Positions 59,601 through 64,000 of a DNA stretch of 64,000 nt are shown one piece after another. Source of the stretch: Elgaria multicarinata webbii (taxonomy: Eukaryota > Chordata > Lepidosauria > Squamata > Anguidae); NCBI RefSeq assembly GCF_023053635.1, contig NC_086172.1:16335501-16399500 (forward strand), read 5' to 3'. A program made the position numbers and the translations under genes. Within the stretch, counting starts at the first letter, position 1. Each line of letters begins with the position of its first letter. Below the pieces are notes generated by a model, which saw only the letters and a list, made by a program, of their open reading frames with translations, searched no databases and was not told where the DNA came from.

Positions 59601-62404
59601 GTAAAAGTGATATAAATTTTGCTTTATGACACTTTCACTTTTTTGTCATATGACTCGGTTCTGATCCTTGCCTGTAGCAGAGGTGCGAATGAAGTCGCAG
59701 AATGGACCCTACCACTGCACACTGTAGACGAGGGGTCACATTTTTAACACTCCTTTACTTAAACTTTACTTAAAGCAGGAAGTCAACTGAGCTAGAACAA
59801 AGGTGTACTAGTTTGTTACTTGCAGGGAGTTTTGAGATGGGTGAGCATTCAAAACGGCACCGCCTTCTTCCTCCTCTCTTCCTTCTCAAAGGCACAATCT
59901 AGGCAAAGTTATGGGTATGGAAAATTCATCAGAATCCTCTGATTGTCCAGAGGTTGATTGTGATCCCAACAACCAACAATGATGTAAAAGTATGTCTACA
60001 AAAGAGATCCTTTAAGTAAAAACACGCCACCCCTGAAGTCAGTGGCGAAGCTCAGATGACTCCCTCAACCTCCTCACTTCGCTTTATCCCCTGCTCTCCA
60101 GCCAAACTTCAGAGAAGGATTTCAGCTCACTCTCTAGCCCATCACAGTACATGAATAAGTATAAGGGCCCAGCCAGGGAATTCTGGTCTCTCATATTAAG
60201 TCAAACAACATGGTACCACAGCTGCCACATCCATGGAACTATTTTTAAGGTGGGGGCCCGCAAGGTGGTCCTTCTTCTCCCCCCCCCCCCGGCATTTAAA
60301 GGCATTGAACGCGAAGTTGGTTTTTTAATGGACCCCAGAATTGTTGTTTCAAATGGACGCTGCTGTTTTTATACTGTCGTTTTTATGTCTCTGGTGGTTT
60401 TAAAATTTTGTATATTTTTAATGTTTACTGTTTTTAGCTTTTGTGAACCGCCCAGAGAGCTTCGGCTGTGGGGCGGTATAAAAATGGAATTAAATAAATA
60501 AATATTAGTTATAAATTAAAGTCAAAAGGAATCGAACTTTACTAAAAAGGCACAGTTCACGAATATCATAAAATGGCAAAAGAACTAGAAGCTCACTGTT
60601 CAGGGTTTGGGATTGTGTCCAATTCTGACCATCTACTAGCAGAATGATTTCCCCCACCACACCCACCAAATCTGCTCTGGGGGACCCTCAAGAGCAGATT
60701 TAGGAGGTGCACGAGGGCTGCAGGGGAAGGAGAGCAACAAAGACTCCCACTGTATGAGCAAAGGTCTGATCACATGACACTGAATTTCAGTCCTGGCCTC
60801 TACACGGGCACATCCATCCCGCACACCCCGCCCCCTCCCAGGCTCATAGTTTGTCTCCTCTCTCCACGGCAAAGCTGAATTCCCAAGGCACAACAAGCAA
60901 AGCCGTGCAGTCGGCTGCCAGGAACTAGGAAACAGGCTGTGCATCTCCCTCCTCTTTATCAGTTAGCCTTGACTATAACAGCAGGCCCCCCCTCCTTTTT
61001 TTTTTTTTTTTGCCTGATCACCCCTGGGGATCAGCCCCCCTGGGCAATCTGGGGCAGGTCTAGCCCCCTCTCTTCTGTGGTTCCTGGTCTAGAGAACGTA
61101 CAAAGCACAGGTGAGAACCTTGGTGATGGAAACTCTCTTGAAAGAGCAGTTGGCACAAGCACCCTACAGCCAGAGAGACTAAACCGAAATAATGTTGCCA
61201 AAGAACAACACTCGTCTTGTCTCAGAACCATTGCACATATTCTGTCCTGGGGTTCCAGAGACCAATATCCTCTAGGTTCTTCAACTTGGGGGGTGGGGGG
61301 GACTGCAAGCACAATACAACTCAAACAACTCAAGGCAACTGGGGTGGGGCTCATCAGGGAGGGGAAGTCTAAGCCTCAACGTATGACTCCTGTACCTCCT
61401 TCCTAAGCCCCAACTTAGGAAAGAGATGGATGTGAAGCGTACGCGACAGGCTGTCTCCCTGCCCAGGGCAGGATCTACACTACTGCTTTATAACGATTTA
61501 TTTAAAACATTTGTATCCCGACCTATATTACTAGGATCTCAGGGCGGTGTACAGTTATAACAGTATTGACAACCATTGGGACCCAGGACACACTTCATAG
61601 ACTGTTTCCAAACCGCTTTCATAGAATCATAGGATAGCAGAGTTGCAAGGGGCCTACAAGGCCATCAAGTCCAACCCCCTGCTCAAGGCAGGAATCCACC
61701 CTAAAGCATCCCTGACAGATGGTTGTCCAGCTGCCTCTTGAAGGCCTCTAGTGTGGGAGAGCCCACAACCTCAAAGTGTTATATTCTGCTTGGTGTAGAT
61801 CTGGCCCAGCTGTCCATCAACAGACAATAGTAGTGTTACCTACACAGAGGTCACGGATAAAAATGCAACTTGCAGTAACAGGAGGCATGTTAGTTATAAA
61901 CTCCCAAAATGCAGGCACGCTCCCACACTAGGCATTGAGACCATAGGATCACTCTGTTGGCTTCTCTCTCTCTCTCTCTCTCTCCATAATTTCATAGTGA
62001 CTTTGGCAAGTAACAGCTGCAGAGCCTTGAAGCATGCAAGGTTTGGTTCAATTAATGCTTCATTAGCTAAAAGATTTAGGAATAAGCTGGAAGTGTAGAT
62101 GCAGTTACGATTTAAAGTCATTGCACTCACTATTTCAGAGTGCAACTAGCATCTACCCCATACCACCCCCAGCTCCCACACTTGCTGTAAATGACAAGAG
62201 AGAGGCCACTTTCCCCAGGATACCAATGCTTAATAAGGAAAAACAAGCCACGTCCACTTCCACCCTTCAGCTGGCTAGTCACCTTTGCTATGGAGGTTGT
62301 TCCGAGCCCGCAACAGATCTGGGTCATCAGGACTGACCCCAAGGATTCGCATGGCTGTGTAGTTGAGAGCAGTAGAAAATACTTTGGACGTGTCTTCAAC
62401 ATGC
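24772..62404 (-). CDS. LSS: Lanosterol synthase (oxidosqualene cyclase), last 18 coding exons
   Basis: The product cyclises 2,3-oxidosqualene to lanosterol, the first sterol of the cholesterol pathway, and in the known family is a monotopic ER membrane enzyme. Eighteen exons sum to 1777 bp and join in one phase-consistent frame: one base finishing a split codon, then 591 residues and a stop. The protein aligns end to end with human LSS from about residue 145 of 732. The catalytic motif DCTAE (human Asp455) is in the exon at 40778-40927, [11 protein letters not shown] (the His232 region) at 58819-58954, and QW-type repeats end in [18 protein letters not shown] and NGDWPQ. The start codon and about four 5' exons lie beyond position 64000. 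Introns are heavily loaded with transposons, but no exon is broken. SPATC1L follows about 3 kb downstream on the same strand, as in mammals. The identification is from remembered family sequence and is very secure. Confidence 0.98.
25410..26090 (+). mobile_element. Possible LTR-type fossil (weak)
   Basis: Starts TGTCAGGACTGTTTCTTG and, 0.6 kb on, has AATAAAAACTATTTACTAAG followed by GTGTAACTACA, the look of an LTR with a polyadenylation signal. A 170-codon open frame (25409-25921) has no recognised domain. No matching target duplication was found, so this is tentative. Family unknown. Confidence 0.35.
26278..26356 (-). CDS. LSS: LSS exon q
   Basis: Reads (R)[20 protein letters not shown] then NGDWPQ, the last QW repeat. 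The acceptor is tttacag and the donor gtaaag. Confidence 0.96.
27039..27209 (-). CDS. LSS: LSS exon p
   Basis: Reads [18 protein letters not shown], then [17 protein letters not shown], then [16 protein letters not shown] plus AG. It holds a QW repeat and the strongly conserved [11 protein letters not shown] block of sterol cyclases. The acceptor is ttccag and the donor gtaaga. Confidence 0.98.
27711..27790. mobile_element. MITE fragment
   Basis: GGGTGGGCAACCTGTGGCCC then CCAGATG...CCCATCATCCCT is one arm of the same broad class of short inverted elements as at 42823-42955. Only one end is visible. Confidence 0.45.
28795..29290 (-). mobile_element. Possible solo LTR-like fossil (weak)
   Basis: Read on the minus strand it runs from TGTGACACCTGATCTG to ...CTTTCCTCTCA with an ATAAAGAATCCTAAG stretch near its end, the general build of an LTR. 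No target duplication was found. Low confidence. Confidence 0.3.
29610..29690 (-). CDS. LSS: LSS exon o
   Basis: Reads (G)[20 protein letters not shown] to QHTYHN plus GG. Human has [20 protein letters not shown]. The acceptor is tcttag and the donor gtgagt. Cys replaces Ser at the first full codon, and Ala replaces Gly before LEAF. Confidence 0.95.
29840..30340. repeat. GC-rich unclassified repeat block
   Basis: Dense in overlapping open frames because of its base composition. Its right part repeats 8285-8430, and the left part has the GGGCTTTACCCAGAC and AGTCAGGGACTGA style of the block at 16970-17245 in inverse orientation. Not a gene as far as I can see. Confidence 0.45.
30464..30500. 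repeat. (GT)n microsatellite
   Basis: About 13 GT units with one GC interruption. The poly-HT open frames across it are artefacts. Confidence 0.95.
31331..31396 (-). CDS. LSS: LSS exon n
   Basis: Reads (R)[21 protein letters not shown] plus GG and carries a QW-type repeat (Q...GSW). The acceptor is gcttag and the donor gtgagt. The left end of the DIRS fossil is about 130 bp above this exon, so the intron between this exon and the one at 38543 is almost all transposon. Confidence 0.95.
32164..33078 (-). mobile_element. CR1 LINE 3' third, with hairpin at its 5' junction
   Basis: One nearly clean frame from about 33040 to 32243 (minus) reads [57 protein letters not shown] and [15 protein letters not shown]. 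The YADD box is FADD. The 3' end is ATTCTATGATTCC. At 33026-33075 the first CR1 bases are present twice in opposite orientation. Confidence 0.93.
33130..33590 (+). mobile_element. L2-type LINE 3' end inside the DIRS fossil
   Basis: Matches 20455-20873 closely (TCTGCCTGCCCGAGACTTGA, then TGGTTTAGTTTTAGCTG, then TAAATAAATAAA). 5'-truncated. Confidence 0.9.
37078..37200 (-). mobile_element. L2-type LINE 3' tail inside the DIRS fossil
   Basis: TTTATTTATT units, then TATACCGCCCAATAGCCGAAG then CTCTCTGGGCGGTTCAC, the inverse of the 42600-42685 tail. Confidence 0.9.
37985..38133 (+). mobile_element. CR1 LINE 3' tail inside the DIRS fossil
   Basis: GAGGCAGCTGGACAGCCACC to CTACAATTCTATGATTCTATG, the CR1 3' terminus with its ATTCTATG repeats. 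Confidence 0.88.
38543..38648 (-). CDS. LSS: LSS exon m
   Basis: Reads [19 protein letters not shown] to [10 protein letters not shown] plus AG. The Cys of VECTS belongs to the active-site region of the family. The acceptor is tcgcag and the donor gtaaaa. The right terminal repeat of the DIRS fossil ends about 150 bp below this exon. Confidence 0.96.
38997..39672. repeat. Minisatellite, 26-bp unit with variable 8-bp additions
   Basis: About 22 units of CCACCAGAAGTAGTGG then ATCCATTCAT, each followed by zero, one or two further CCATTCAT steps, so unit lengths are 26, 34 or 42 bp. Units are almost identical. Nearly every unit holds GGATCC and a CCAC/GTGG stem pair. It sits in an LSS intron directly before an L2 tail. 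Confidence 0.97.
39673..39872 (+). mobile_element. L2-type LINE 3' tail with (TAAA)n
   Basis: TTTAATGGACCCCAGAATTG to AACCACCCAGAGACCTTCGG and TAAATAAA repeats. It is the same truncated form as at 60308-60505. Confidence 0.88.
40040..40136 (-). CDS. LSS: LSS exon l
   Basis: Reads [18 protein letters not shown] to [11 protein letters not shown] plus one base. It matches human LLNMRNPDGGFATYETKR to [12 protein letters not shown]. The acceptor is tctttag and the donor gtaaga. Confidence 0.96.
40262..40622 (-). mobile_element. CR1 LINE 3' tail
   Basis: CATAGAATCATAGAATAGCAG to CTCCCCTCAATCTTCTCTTC, the inverse CR1 C-terminus and 3' end. The open frames in it are LINE remains. Confidence 0.92.
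40778..40927 (-). CDS. LSS: LSS exon k, catalytic DCTAE motif
   Basis: Fifty residues run from [20 protein letters not shown] to [15 protein letters not shown] carries the aspartate (human Asp455) that protonates the epoxide and starts cyclisation. The Phe matching human Phe444 is kept in the PFSTRDCGW stretch. Small differences from human include Ser to Pro before that Phe and Ile to Thr after the GW. The acceptor is ctccag and the donor gtgagt. Confidence 0.97.
41613..42683 (+). mobile_element. L2-type LINE with long intact ORF2 C-terminal frame
   Basis: An open frame of 294 codons (41596-42480, start partly in flank) reads [18 protein letters not shown] (RT catalytic YADD), [52 protein letters not shown] and [14 protein letters not shown]. 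The 3' UTR ends CGGCTATTGGGCGGTATAAA and TAATAAATAA. It has no stops, so it is one of the youngest LINE copies in the window. 5'-truncated. Confidence 0.94.
42823..42960. mobile_element. MITE-like inverted element (inverse copy 43735-43865)
   Basis: AACCTTGTGCCCTCCAAAGG, then TTGGACTACAACTCCCATCA and an inverted right arm AACATCTGGAGGCAGCAGG. It is part of duplicated segment B, so both copies were moved as part of a larger block. Confidence 0.6.
44289..44339 (-). CDS. LSS: LSS exon j
   Basis: Seventeen residues, [17 protein letters not shown], match human VPDNPPDYQKYYRQMRK. The acceptor is ctccag and the donor gtacaa. Confidence 0.96.
44432..44770 (-). mobile_element. L2 tail split by a second, opposite L2 tail
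   Basis: Minus-strand L2 (TTA type) runs 44432-44531 and resumes at about 44698-44770 (AAAACACATTAAAAACTGAT). Between them a plus-strand L2 tail of the same type (about 44532-44698) is inserted, ending in its own (ATT)n run. Joining the flanks restores the sequence seen at 1975-2060. Confidence 0.85.
45176..45247 (-). CDS. LSS: LSS exon i
   Basis: Twenty-four residues run from [19 protein letters not shown] to FRITQ. They match human [24 protein letters not shown]. The acceptor is taaag and the donor gtaatg. This is one of the less conserved surface stretches of the protein. Confidence 0.93.
45248..45972. other. LSS intron stretch, nothing recognised
   Basis: Ordinary A+T-rich intron sequence. 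A short open frame (45505-45762, plus) has no family signature. Confidence 0.5.
45973..46348 (-). mobile_element. CR1 LINE 3' tail
   Basis: ATAGAATCATAGAATAGCAG to CTTCTCCAGGCTAAACATGC, the inverse CR1 3' end, close to the copies at 32164, 40262 and 63258. Confidence 0.93.
47032..47828. mobile_element. Non-autonomous hAT element with palindromic minisatellite core
   Basis: TTTGTTAC stands at 47024-47031 and again at 47829-47836, a perfect 8-bp target duplication. The element starts CAGGGCCACAGTG and ends in the inverse of CAGGGCCAGTGCCAGG, so both termini are CAGGGCC. It has no transposase. The core is a GC-rich tandem array of about 3 to 4 units (132-149 bp). Each unit holds a 50-bp hairpin (47236-47285, 47368-47417 and 47517-47566) and a second palindrome around CCCGGCTTGG...CCAAGCCGGG. 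G runs of variable length separate the units. The 8-bp TSD identifies the hAT superfamily. Confidence 0.93.
47236..47566. repeat. Minisatellite of cruciform-prone units
   Basis: Three copies of GGCTCCA.GTTCTGACTT with its inverse AAGTCAGAAC.TGGAGCC, 132 and 149 bp apart. Between them lie CCAGC...CGGCTTGG / CCAAGCCGGG arms and runs of 12 to 15 G. Long open frames on both strands follow from composition, not coding. Confidence 0.92.
48475..48531 (-). CDS. LSS: LSS exon h
   Basis: Nineteen residues, [19 protein letters not shown], match human GTNGSQIWDTAFAIQALLE. The Trp in the WDTAF block lines the cavity in the known enzyme. The acceptor is ttttag and the donor gtaata. Confidence 0.95.
48715..48795 (+). 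mobile_element. tRNA-derived SINE head
   Basis: AGAGCCAGTGTGGTGTAGTGG gives a pol III A box and GGGTTCTAGTCCCC a B box, about 45 bp apart, as in tRNA-derived SINEs of reptiles. Only the tRNA-like part and a little beyond are present. Confidence 0.8.
48931..48958 (-). CDS. LSS: LSS microexon g (28 bp)
   Basis: A 28-bp exon reads (W)LGLDGLKMQ and matches human WMGLDGMKMQ. The acceptor is tttgcag and the donor gtatag. The length of 1+27 bases exactly bridges the phases of its neighbours, which makes this very short exon secure. Confidence 0.93.
49518..49655 (+). mobile_element. tRNA-derived SINE body (decayed)
   Basis: TAAATCCCTGCTCGGCTCTG, then TGGCTTTGGGAAAGTTGC, then TTCACTGGGTTGTT follow the body of the SINE family whose head is at 48715. 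The tRNA part is missing or too decayed. Confidence 0.55.
49891..49988 (-). CDS. LSS: LSS exon f
   Basis: Reads [18 protein letters not shown] to [10 protein letters not shown] plus TG of a Trp codon. It is nearly identical to human [15 protein letters not shown] to [10 protein letters not shown]. The acceptor is ctgcag and the donor gtaagg. The intron upstream (49989-57594) is 7.6 kb and carries two solo LTRs and a DIRS fragment. Confidence 0.96.
50606..51425 (-). mobile_element. Solo LTR with 5-bp target duplication
   Basis: An 820-bp element. On the minus strand it runs from TGTGAAGGACATGGGG to ...CCTTCGTCTACA. CCCTC is found on both sides (50601-50605 and 51426-51430). No internal coding region adjoins it, so it is a solo LTR left by recombination. 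It shares its ends and general plan with 56439-57251. The family is Ty3/gypsy or retroviral (5-bp duplication); not resolved. Its age is moderate, since both TSD copies are still identical. Confidence 0.9.
51838..51911. repeat. Perfect palindrome made of L2 tail sequence
   Basis: TTATATAGCACCATCAATGT runs straight into its reverse complement ACATTGATGGTGCTATATAA, then TAAATAATAATAA. It is the L2 tail found at 15545 and 56040, present head to head. Confidence 0.85.
51912..52953. other. LSS intron stretch, nothing recognised
   Basis: Ordinary intron sequence with a short CA run near 52087. No coding or named repeat signature. Confidence 0.5.
52954..52972. repeat. G19 homopolymer
   Basis: An unbroken run of 19 G, one of the longest homopolymers in the window. 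Length may be uncertain in assembly. Confidence 0.9.
53010..53400. repeat. Degenerate tandem repeat, period ~150 bp, three units
   Basis: CCTGCCAAACATCAGAGGAA at 53053, CCTGCCAAATTATAGAACGA at 53210 and CCTGCAAAGTTTCAGAAGG at 53357 head three related units, each with ...ATAGTTGCAG-like continuation. The array ends at the DIRS fragment. Confidence 0.65.
53402..55960 (-). mobile_element. DIRS-type element fossil, gag end only
   Basis: Minus-strand reading order begins with a Cys-rich segment ([20 protein letters not shown]) near 55560, then a long Pro/Ser-rich part, then a segment with [20 protein letters not shown] style near 53580 that resembles the domain shared by DIRS gag and LAP2-alpha. 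Upstream, 55790-55960 holds the presumed terminal region (GGCGGGAACC repeats). No reverse transcriptase or recombinase part is present. It is broken a few times and belongs to a different subfamily from the copy at 31.5-38.4 kb. Old. Confidence 0.8.
56015..56072 (-). mobile_element. L2-type LINE 3' tail stub
   Basis: TTATTATTATT units then TATATAGCACCATCAATGTA, the extreme 3' end of an L2. Confidence 0.75.
56270..56392. repeat. Foldback repeat with ~50-bp arms
   Basis: GAAACCACAGGTAGAATTAA...CTGAAAGGGGG and its inverse CCCCCTTTCAG...CACCTGTGGTTTCC flank a 20-bp loop. Arms differ by very few bases, so it is a strong hairpin, possibly a MITE. Confidence 0.85.
56439..57251 (+). mobile_element. 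Solo LTR with 5-bp target duplication
   Basis: An 813-bp element from TGTGAAGGACCGGGGAATTA to ...ACTTCCTTTACA. CATAT stands on both sides (56434-56438 and 57252-57256). A TATA-like GATAAAAAGG lies near 56785 and AATAAA near 57114, then CTGTGTGCTTTTATTCC, in the order expected of U3-R-U5. No internal region adjoins. Same family plan as 50606-51425, opposite orientation. Ty3/gypsy or retroviral; not resolved. Confidence 0.9.
57595..57713 (-). CDS. LSS: LSS exon e
   Basis: Reads [18 protein letters not shown] to [12 protein letters not shown]. It aligns with human LNLYEHHHSAHLRQRAV to [12 protein letters not shown]. The acceptor is ttccag and the donor gtaggt. The exon starts with two bases that finish a Gly codon. 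Confidence 0.95.
57905..58156. repeat. Identical 46-bp direct repeats flanking an L2 tail
   Basis: Bases 57905-57950 and 58111-58156 are identical (AGATTGAGCGTTTTCGACGT...AAAAAGTCA). Between them lies an L2 tail on the minus strand (about 57965-58080, TATATAGCACCATCAGTGTA). Confidence 0.95.
58403..58511 (-). CDS. LSS: LSS exon d
   Basis: Reads [18 protein letters not shown] to [12 protein letters not shown] plus one base. It matches human ELYVEDFASIDWLAQRNN. The acceptor is ttcctag and the donor gtgagt. Confidence 0.95.
58819..58954 (-). CDS. LSS: LSS exon c
   Basis: Reads [17 protein letters not shown] to [10 protein letters not shown]. It holds the [11 protein letters not shown] block, whose His is His232 in the human enzyme and lies near the active site. 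The acceptor is gttag and the donor gtaatt. The 136 bp exon ends on a codon boundary. Confidence 0.96.
59130..59352 (+). mobile_element. CR1 LINE 3' tail
   Basis: GGGGTTGGATAAATTCCTGG to GACTAGATGGACCCTTGGTC...CTTACGTTCTT, matching 19745-19975. Confidence 0.9.
59465..59561 (-). CDS. LSS: LSS exon b
   Basis: Reads [18 protein letters not shown] to NTLFPEM and ends with two bases (TG) of a Trp codon. The acceptor is ttttcag and the donor gtatgt. The 97 bp length keeps the frame with both neighbours. Confidence 0.95.
60308..60505 (+). mobile_element. L2-type LINE 3' tail
   Basis: TTTAATGGACCCCAGAATTG to AACCGCCCAGAGAGCTTCGG and TTAAATAAATAAATA. Confidence 0.9.
61471..61802. mobile_element. MITE (family of 5288-5430) with two nested LINE insertions
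   Basis: Outer arms are GGATCTACACTACTGCTTTA and GTGTAGATC. A 60-bp L2 tail (61495-61554, minus) is flanked by TTATAAC twice (61488-61494 and 61555-61561). A CR1 tail (61621-61772, minus) is inserted further on. Interior words CAACCATTGGGACCCAGGAC match CAACTGTTGGAGCCCAGGAC of the first copy. Confidence 0.9.
61963..61984. repeat. (TC)n microsatellite
   Basis: About 11 TC units. Confidence 0.9.
62283..62404 (-). CDS. LSS: LSS exon a (first in window)
   Basis: Reads [15 protein letters not shown] to [14 protein letters not shown]. The acceptor is cctag before 62404 and the donor is gtgact after 62283. The first base (G) finishes a Leu codon started in an upstream exon outside the window, and the exon ends in phase 1. 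It matches the human HIEDKSTVFGTALNY region. Confidence 0.95.
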
Positions 62405-63257
62405 CTAGGAGACAACAGATGGGAGAAGTGTTAAGAATGTGTGACCATGTGTGACAGGTCAAGATTTACTGGAGTTGGGTAAAGCCAAACTGAGCAACTT
62501 GACTGCAGAGGAATTTCCCTGCAGCCCCCAGCTACTATCAAAGAGATGGGATCTGAAGCTTACAACAGAAATATTGATAAAGGCTGTATTTCAGAGCTCT
62601 ATTTGAAATGTGCAACACAGAAATTTCACGTGGTGTTTCAGTCCCCATAGGAATTGAAATCTGTTCAACTGGGGCTTGTTTGCACAGTCAGTTCTCCTGA
62701 GGTTACAAACAGAGAATTCGGTCATTTCTGCACATTCAGAGGATTGAAGAGGATCAAAGTAAGAGCTAATGAGCCCTGGTAATATCAGGGGCGAAGGACT
62801 TGCTTCATCCCAGGATAAGTGAACATATACATTCCAGGAATGTTTTCTTATCTTATAGGTGGAGTTCAATCTTCCATAGGAAGAAACAATGAAGCTTGGA
62901 AGAGGGTGAGGGCAGGCAACATGTATAAACACCATGAAGTTACTGGCTCCTATAGATAGGGAGTAGGTGAGTGAGAGAAGGTGGTGCTTTTTGGCCAATA
63001 GATAGCAACCTCTGGACCTCAATTGTGTACAGAAGCCCCTCGCCCATTTTGCCCAGTGTGGTGTAGCTCTCCATAGGCAGAGCTCATTCCCAGCCCTCCT
63101 TCTTTAACACTGCATGTTCAGATCACATTCCTGATGTTCAGTCACAGCCCATGCAGAAGTGTGTACTGCACTCCCTGGCCACTGAGCAGGGTGGGAAGAC
63201 AGGTCCAGATTATATGCGGCAAAGCCTCTGCTGCTGAGGATACAGAAATCCAGACTT
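62405..63257. other. LSS intron, no exon seen
   Basis: I looked for the missing N-terminal LSS exons (GGPYKTEPATDLGRW, TGDYGGPLFLLPG and similar words) and did not find them here. Confidence 0.6.
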
Positions 63258-63545
63258 AGAATCATAGAATAGCAGAGTTGGAAGGGGCCTACAAGGCCAT
63301 CGAGTCCAACCCCCTGCTCAATGCAGGAATCCACCCTAAAGCATCCCTGACAGATGGTTGTCCAGCTGCCTCTTGAAGGCCTCTAGTGTGGGAGAGCCCA
63401 TCACCTCCCTAGGGAACTGATTCCATTGTCGTACTGCTCTAACAGTCAGGAAGTTTTTCCTGACGTCCAGCCGGAATCTGGCTTCCTTTAACTTGAGCCC
63501 GTTATTCTGTGTCCTGCACTCTGGGAGGATCAAAAAGAGATCCTT
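63258..63545 (-). mobile_element. CR1 LINE 3' tail
   Basis: TTAGAATCATAGAATAGCAG to CTGCACTCTGGGAGGATC. A frame (63336-63533) reads [19 protein letters not shown] to [15 protein letters not shown], the CR1 C-terminus. Confidence 0.93.
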
Positions 63546-64000
63546 GCTGCCATCAAAAGCACGCTAGAATCCAGGCCGGTAGTTCACCGACCAAGATTTC
63601 TTTGAAACACACAGAACTGCAGTTCAACGCTCAAACAGCAAAAAGGTGCCCATTTAATAAGTAACCGAGACAGATGAATGGCAGTAAGTATTTGTTTTTA
63701 AAGGAAAAGGCTAAACGTCTTCTACATTTCAAGTGCTGTAGCCAAGTTTAGTATACCTGCAGATTAAGTGGAAAGCTTCAACTGTAAGGTTAACGGCACA
63801 AAAACGTCTGCCTTTTGCAAATGGTGCCCTCTGCATCATGCACCCCTGCTCTCCCCGTCTCCTTCATCAGTCCTGTACTTTTCACTCTAGAAAGATGCCT
63901 CCTTTGGGACTCATAAATAATCTGCCTGGATATTATGCAAACAGTTTTTTCACGCAGAGCAAACACCAGATTATGTACCAGAAATCTATATAGATTACTC
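63546..64000. other. LSS intron continuing past the window
   Basis: No exon, repeat or signal recognised up to the right edge. Confidence 0.5.

Noticed and set aside
62405-64000. Missing first LSS exons
   Set aside because: I searched by eye for the N-terminal LSS words on the minus strand and found none; they must lie beyond 64000.

Overview
The window looks like nuclear DNA of a squamate reptile (lizard or snake). It holds two host genes on the minus strand in a dense bed of transposable elements. Exons are short with GT-AG borders. The repeats are CR1, L2 and some L1-like LINEs, a tRNA-derived SINE, hAT and other MITEs, DIRS elements and solo LTRs. The species cannot be read from this. 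The class call rests on the repeat mix and on protein similarity recalled from memory, not on a search.

Gene 1 is SPATC1L (speriolin-like), complete in five coding exons between 21786 and 3218 (minus). The exons sum to 1314 bp, which is 437 codons plus stop, and all phases agree. Gene 2 is LSS (lanosterol synthase), seen as its last 18 coding exons from 62404 down to the stop at 24772 (minus). They sum to 1777 bp and keep one open frame of 591 residues. The first ~145 residues lie beyond the right edge. LSS next to SPATC1L in the same orientation is also the order on human 21q22.3 (FTCD-SPATC1L-LSS-MCM3AP), so this is conserved synteny. LSS closes 2,3-oxidosqualene to lanosterol in sterol synthesis. 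SPATC1L is a sperm or centrosome-linked protein with no pathway link to LSS.

Layout: 1-1.2 kb is the end of a broken hAT transposon. From 1.3 to 3.2 kb there are L2 tails, a tandem duplication and a MITE. SPATC1L spans 3.2-21.8 kb, with introns carrying MITEs, L2 and CR1 copies and microsatellites. The 3 kb between the genes (21.8-24.8 kb) is mainly a CR1 fragment joined to an L1-like tail. LSS runs from 24.8 to 62.4 kb and continues beyond. Its introns hold a DIRS fossil that fills about 96% of one intron (31.5-38.4 kb), a 0.7 kb minisatellite (39.0-39.7 kb), local direct and inverted duplications around an L2 (41.5-44.1 kb), a non-autonomous hAT with a palindromic minisatellite core (47.0-47.8 kb), two solo LTRs with 5-bp target duplications (50.6-51.4 and 56.4-57.3 kb) and the gag end of a second DIRS (53.4-55.9 kb).

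I found no operon-like or defence-like system, no CRISPR array and no convincing new protein-coding gene. The most unusual items are structural: the hAT element with cruciform-prone repeats, the DIRS with a readable internal complementary region, a GC-AG intron in SPATC1L, and an identical 46-bp direct repeat in an LSS intron.
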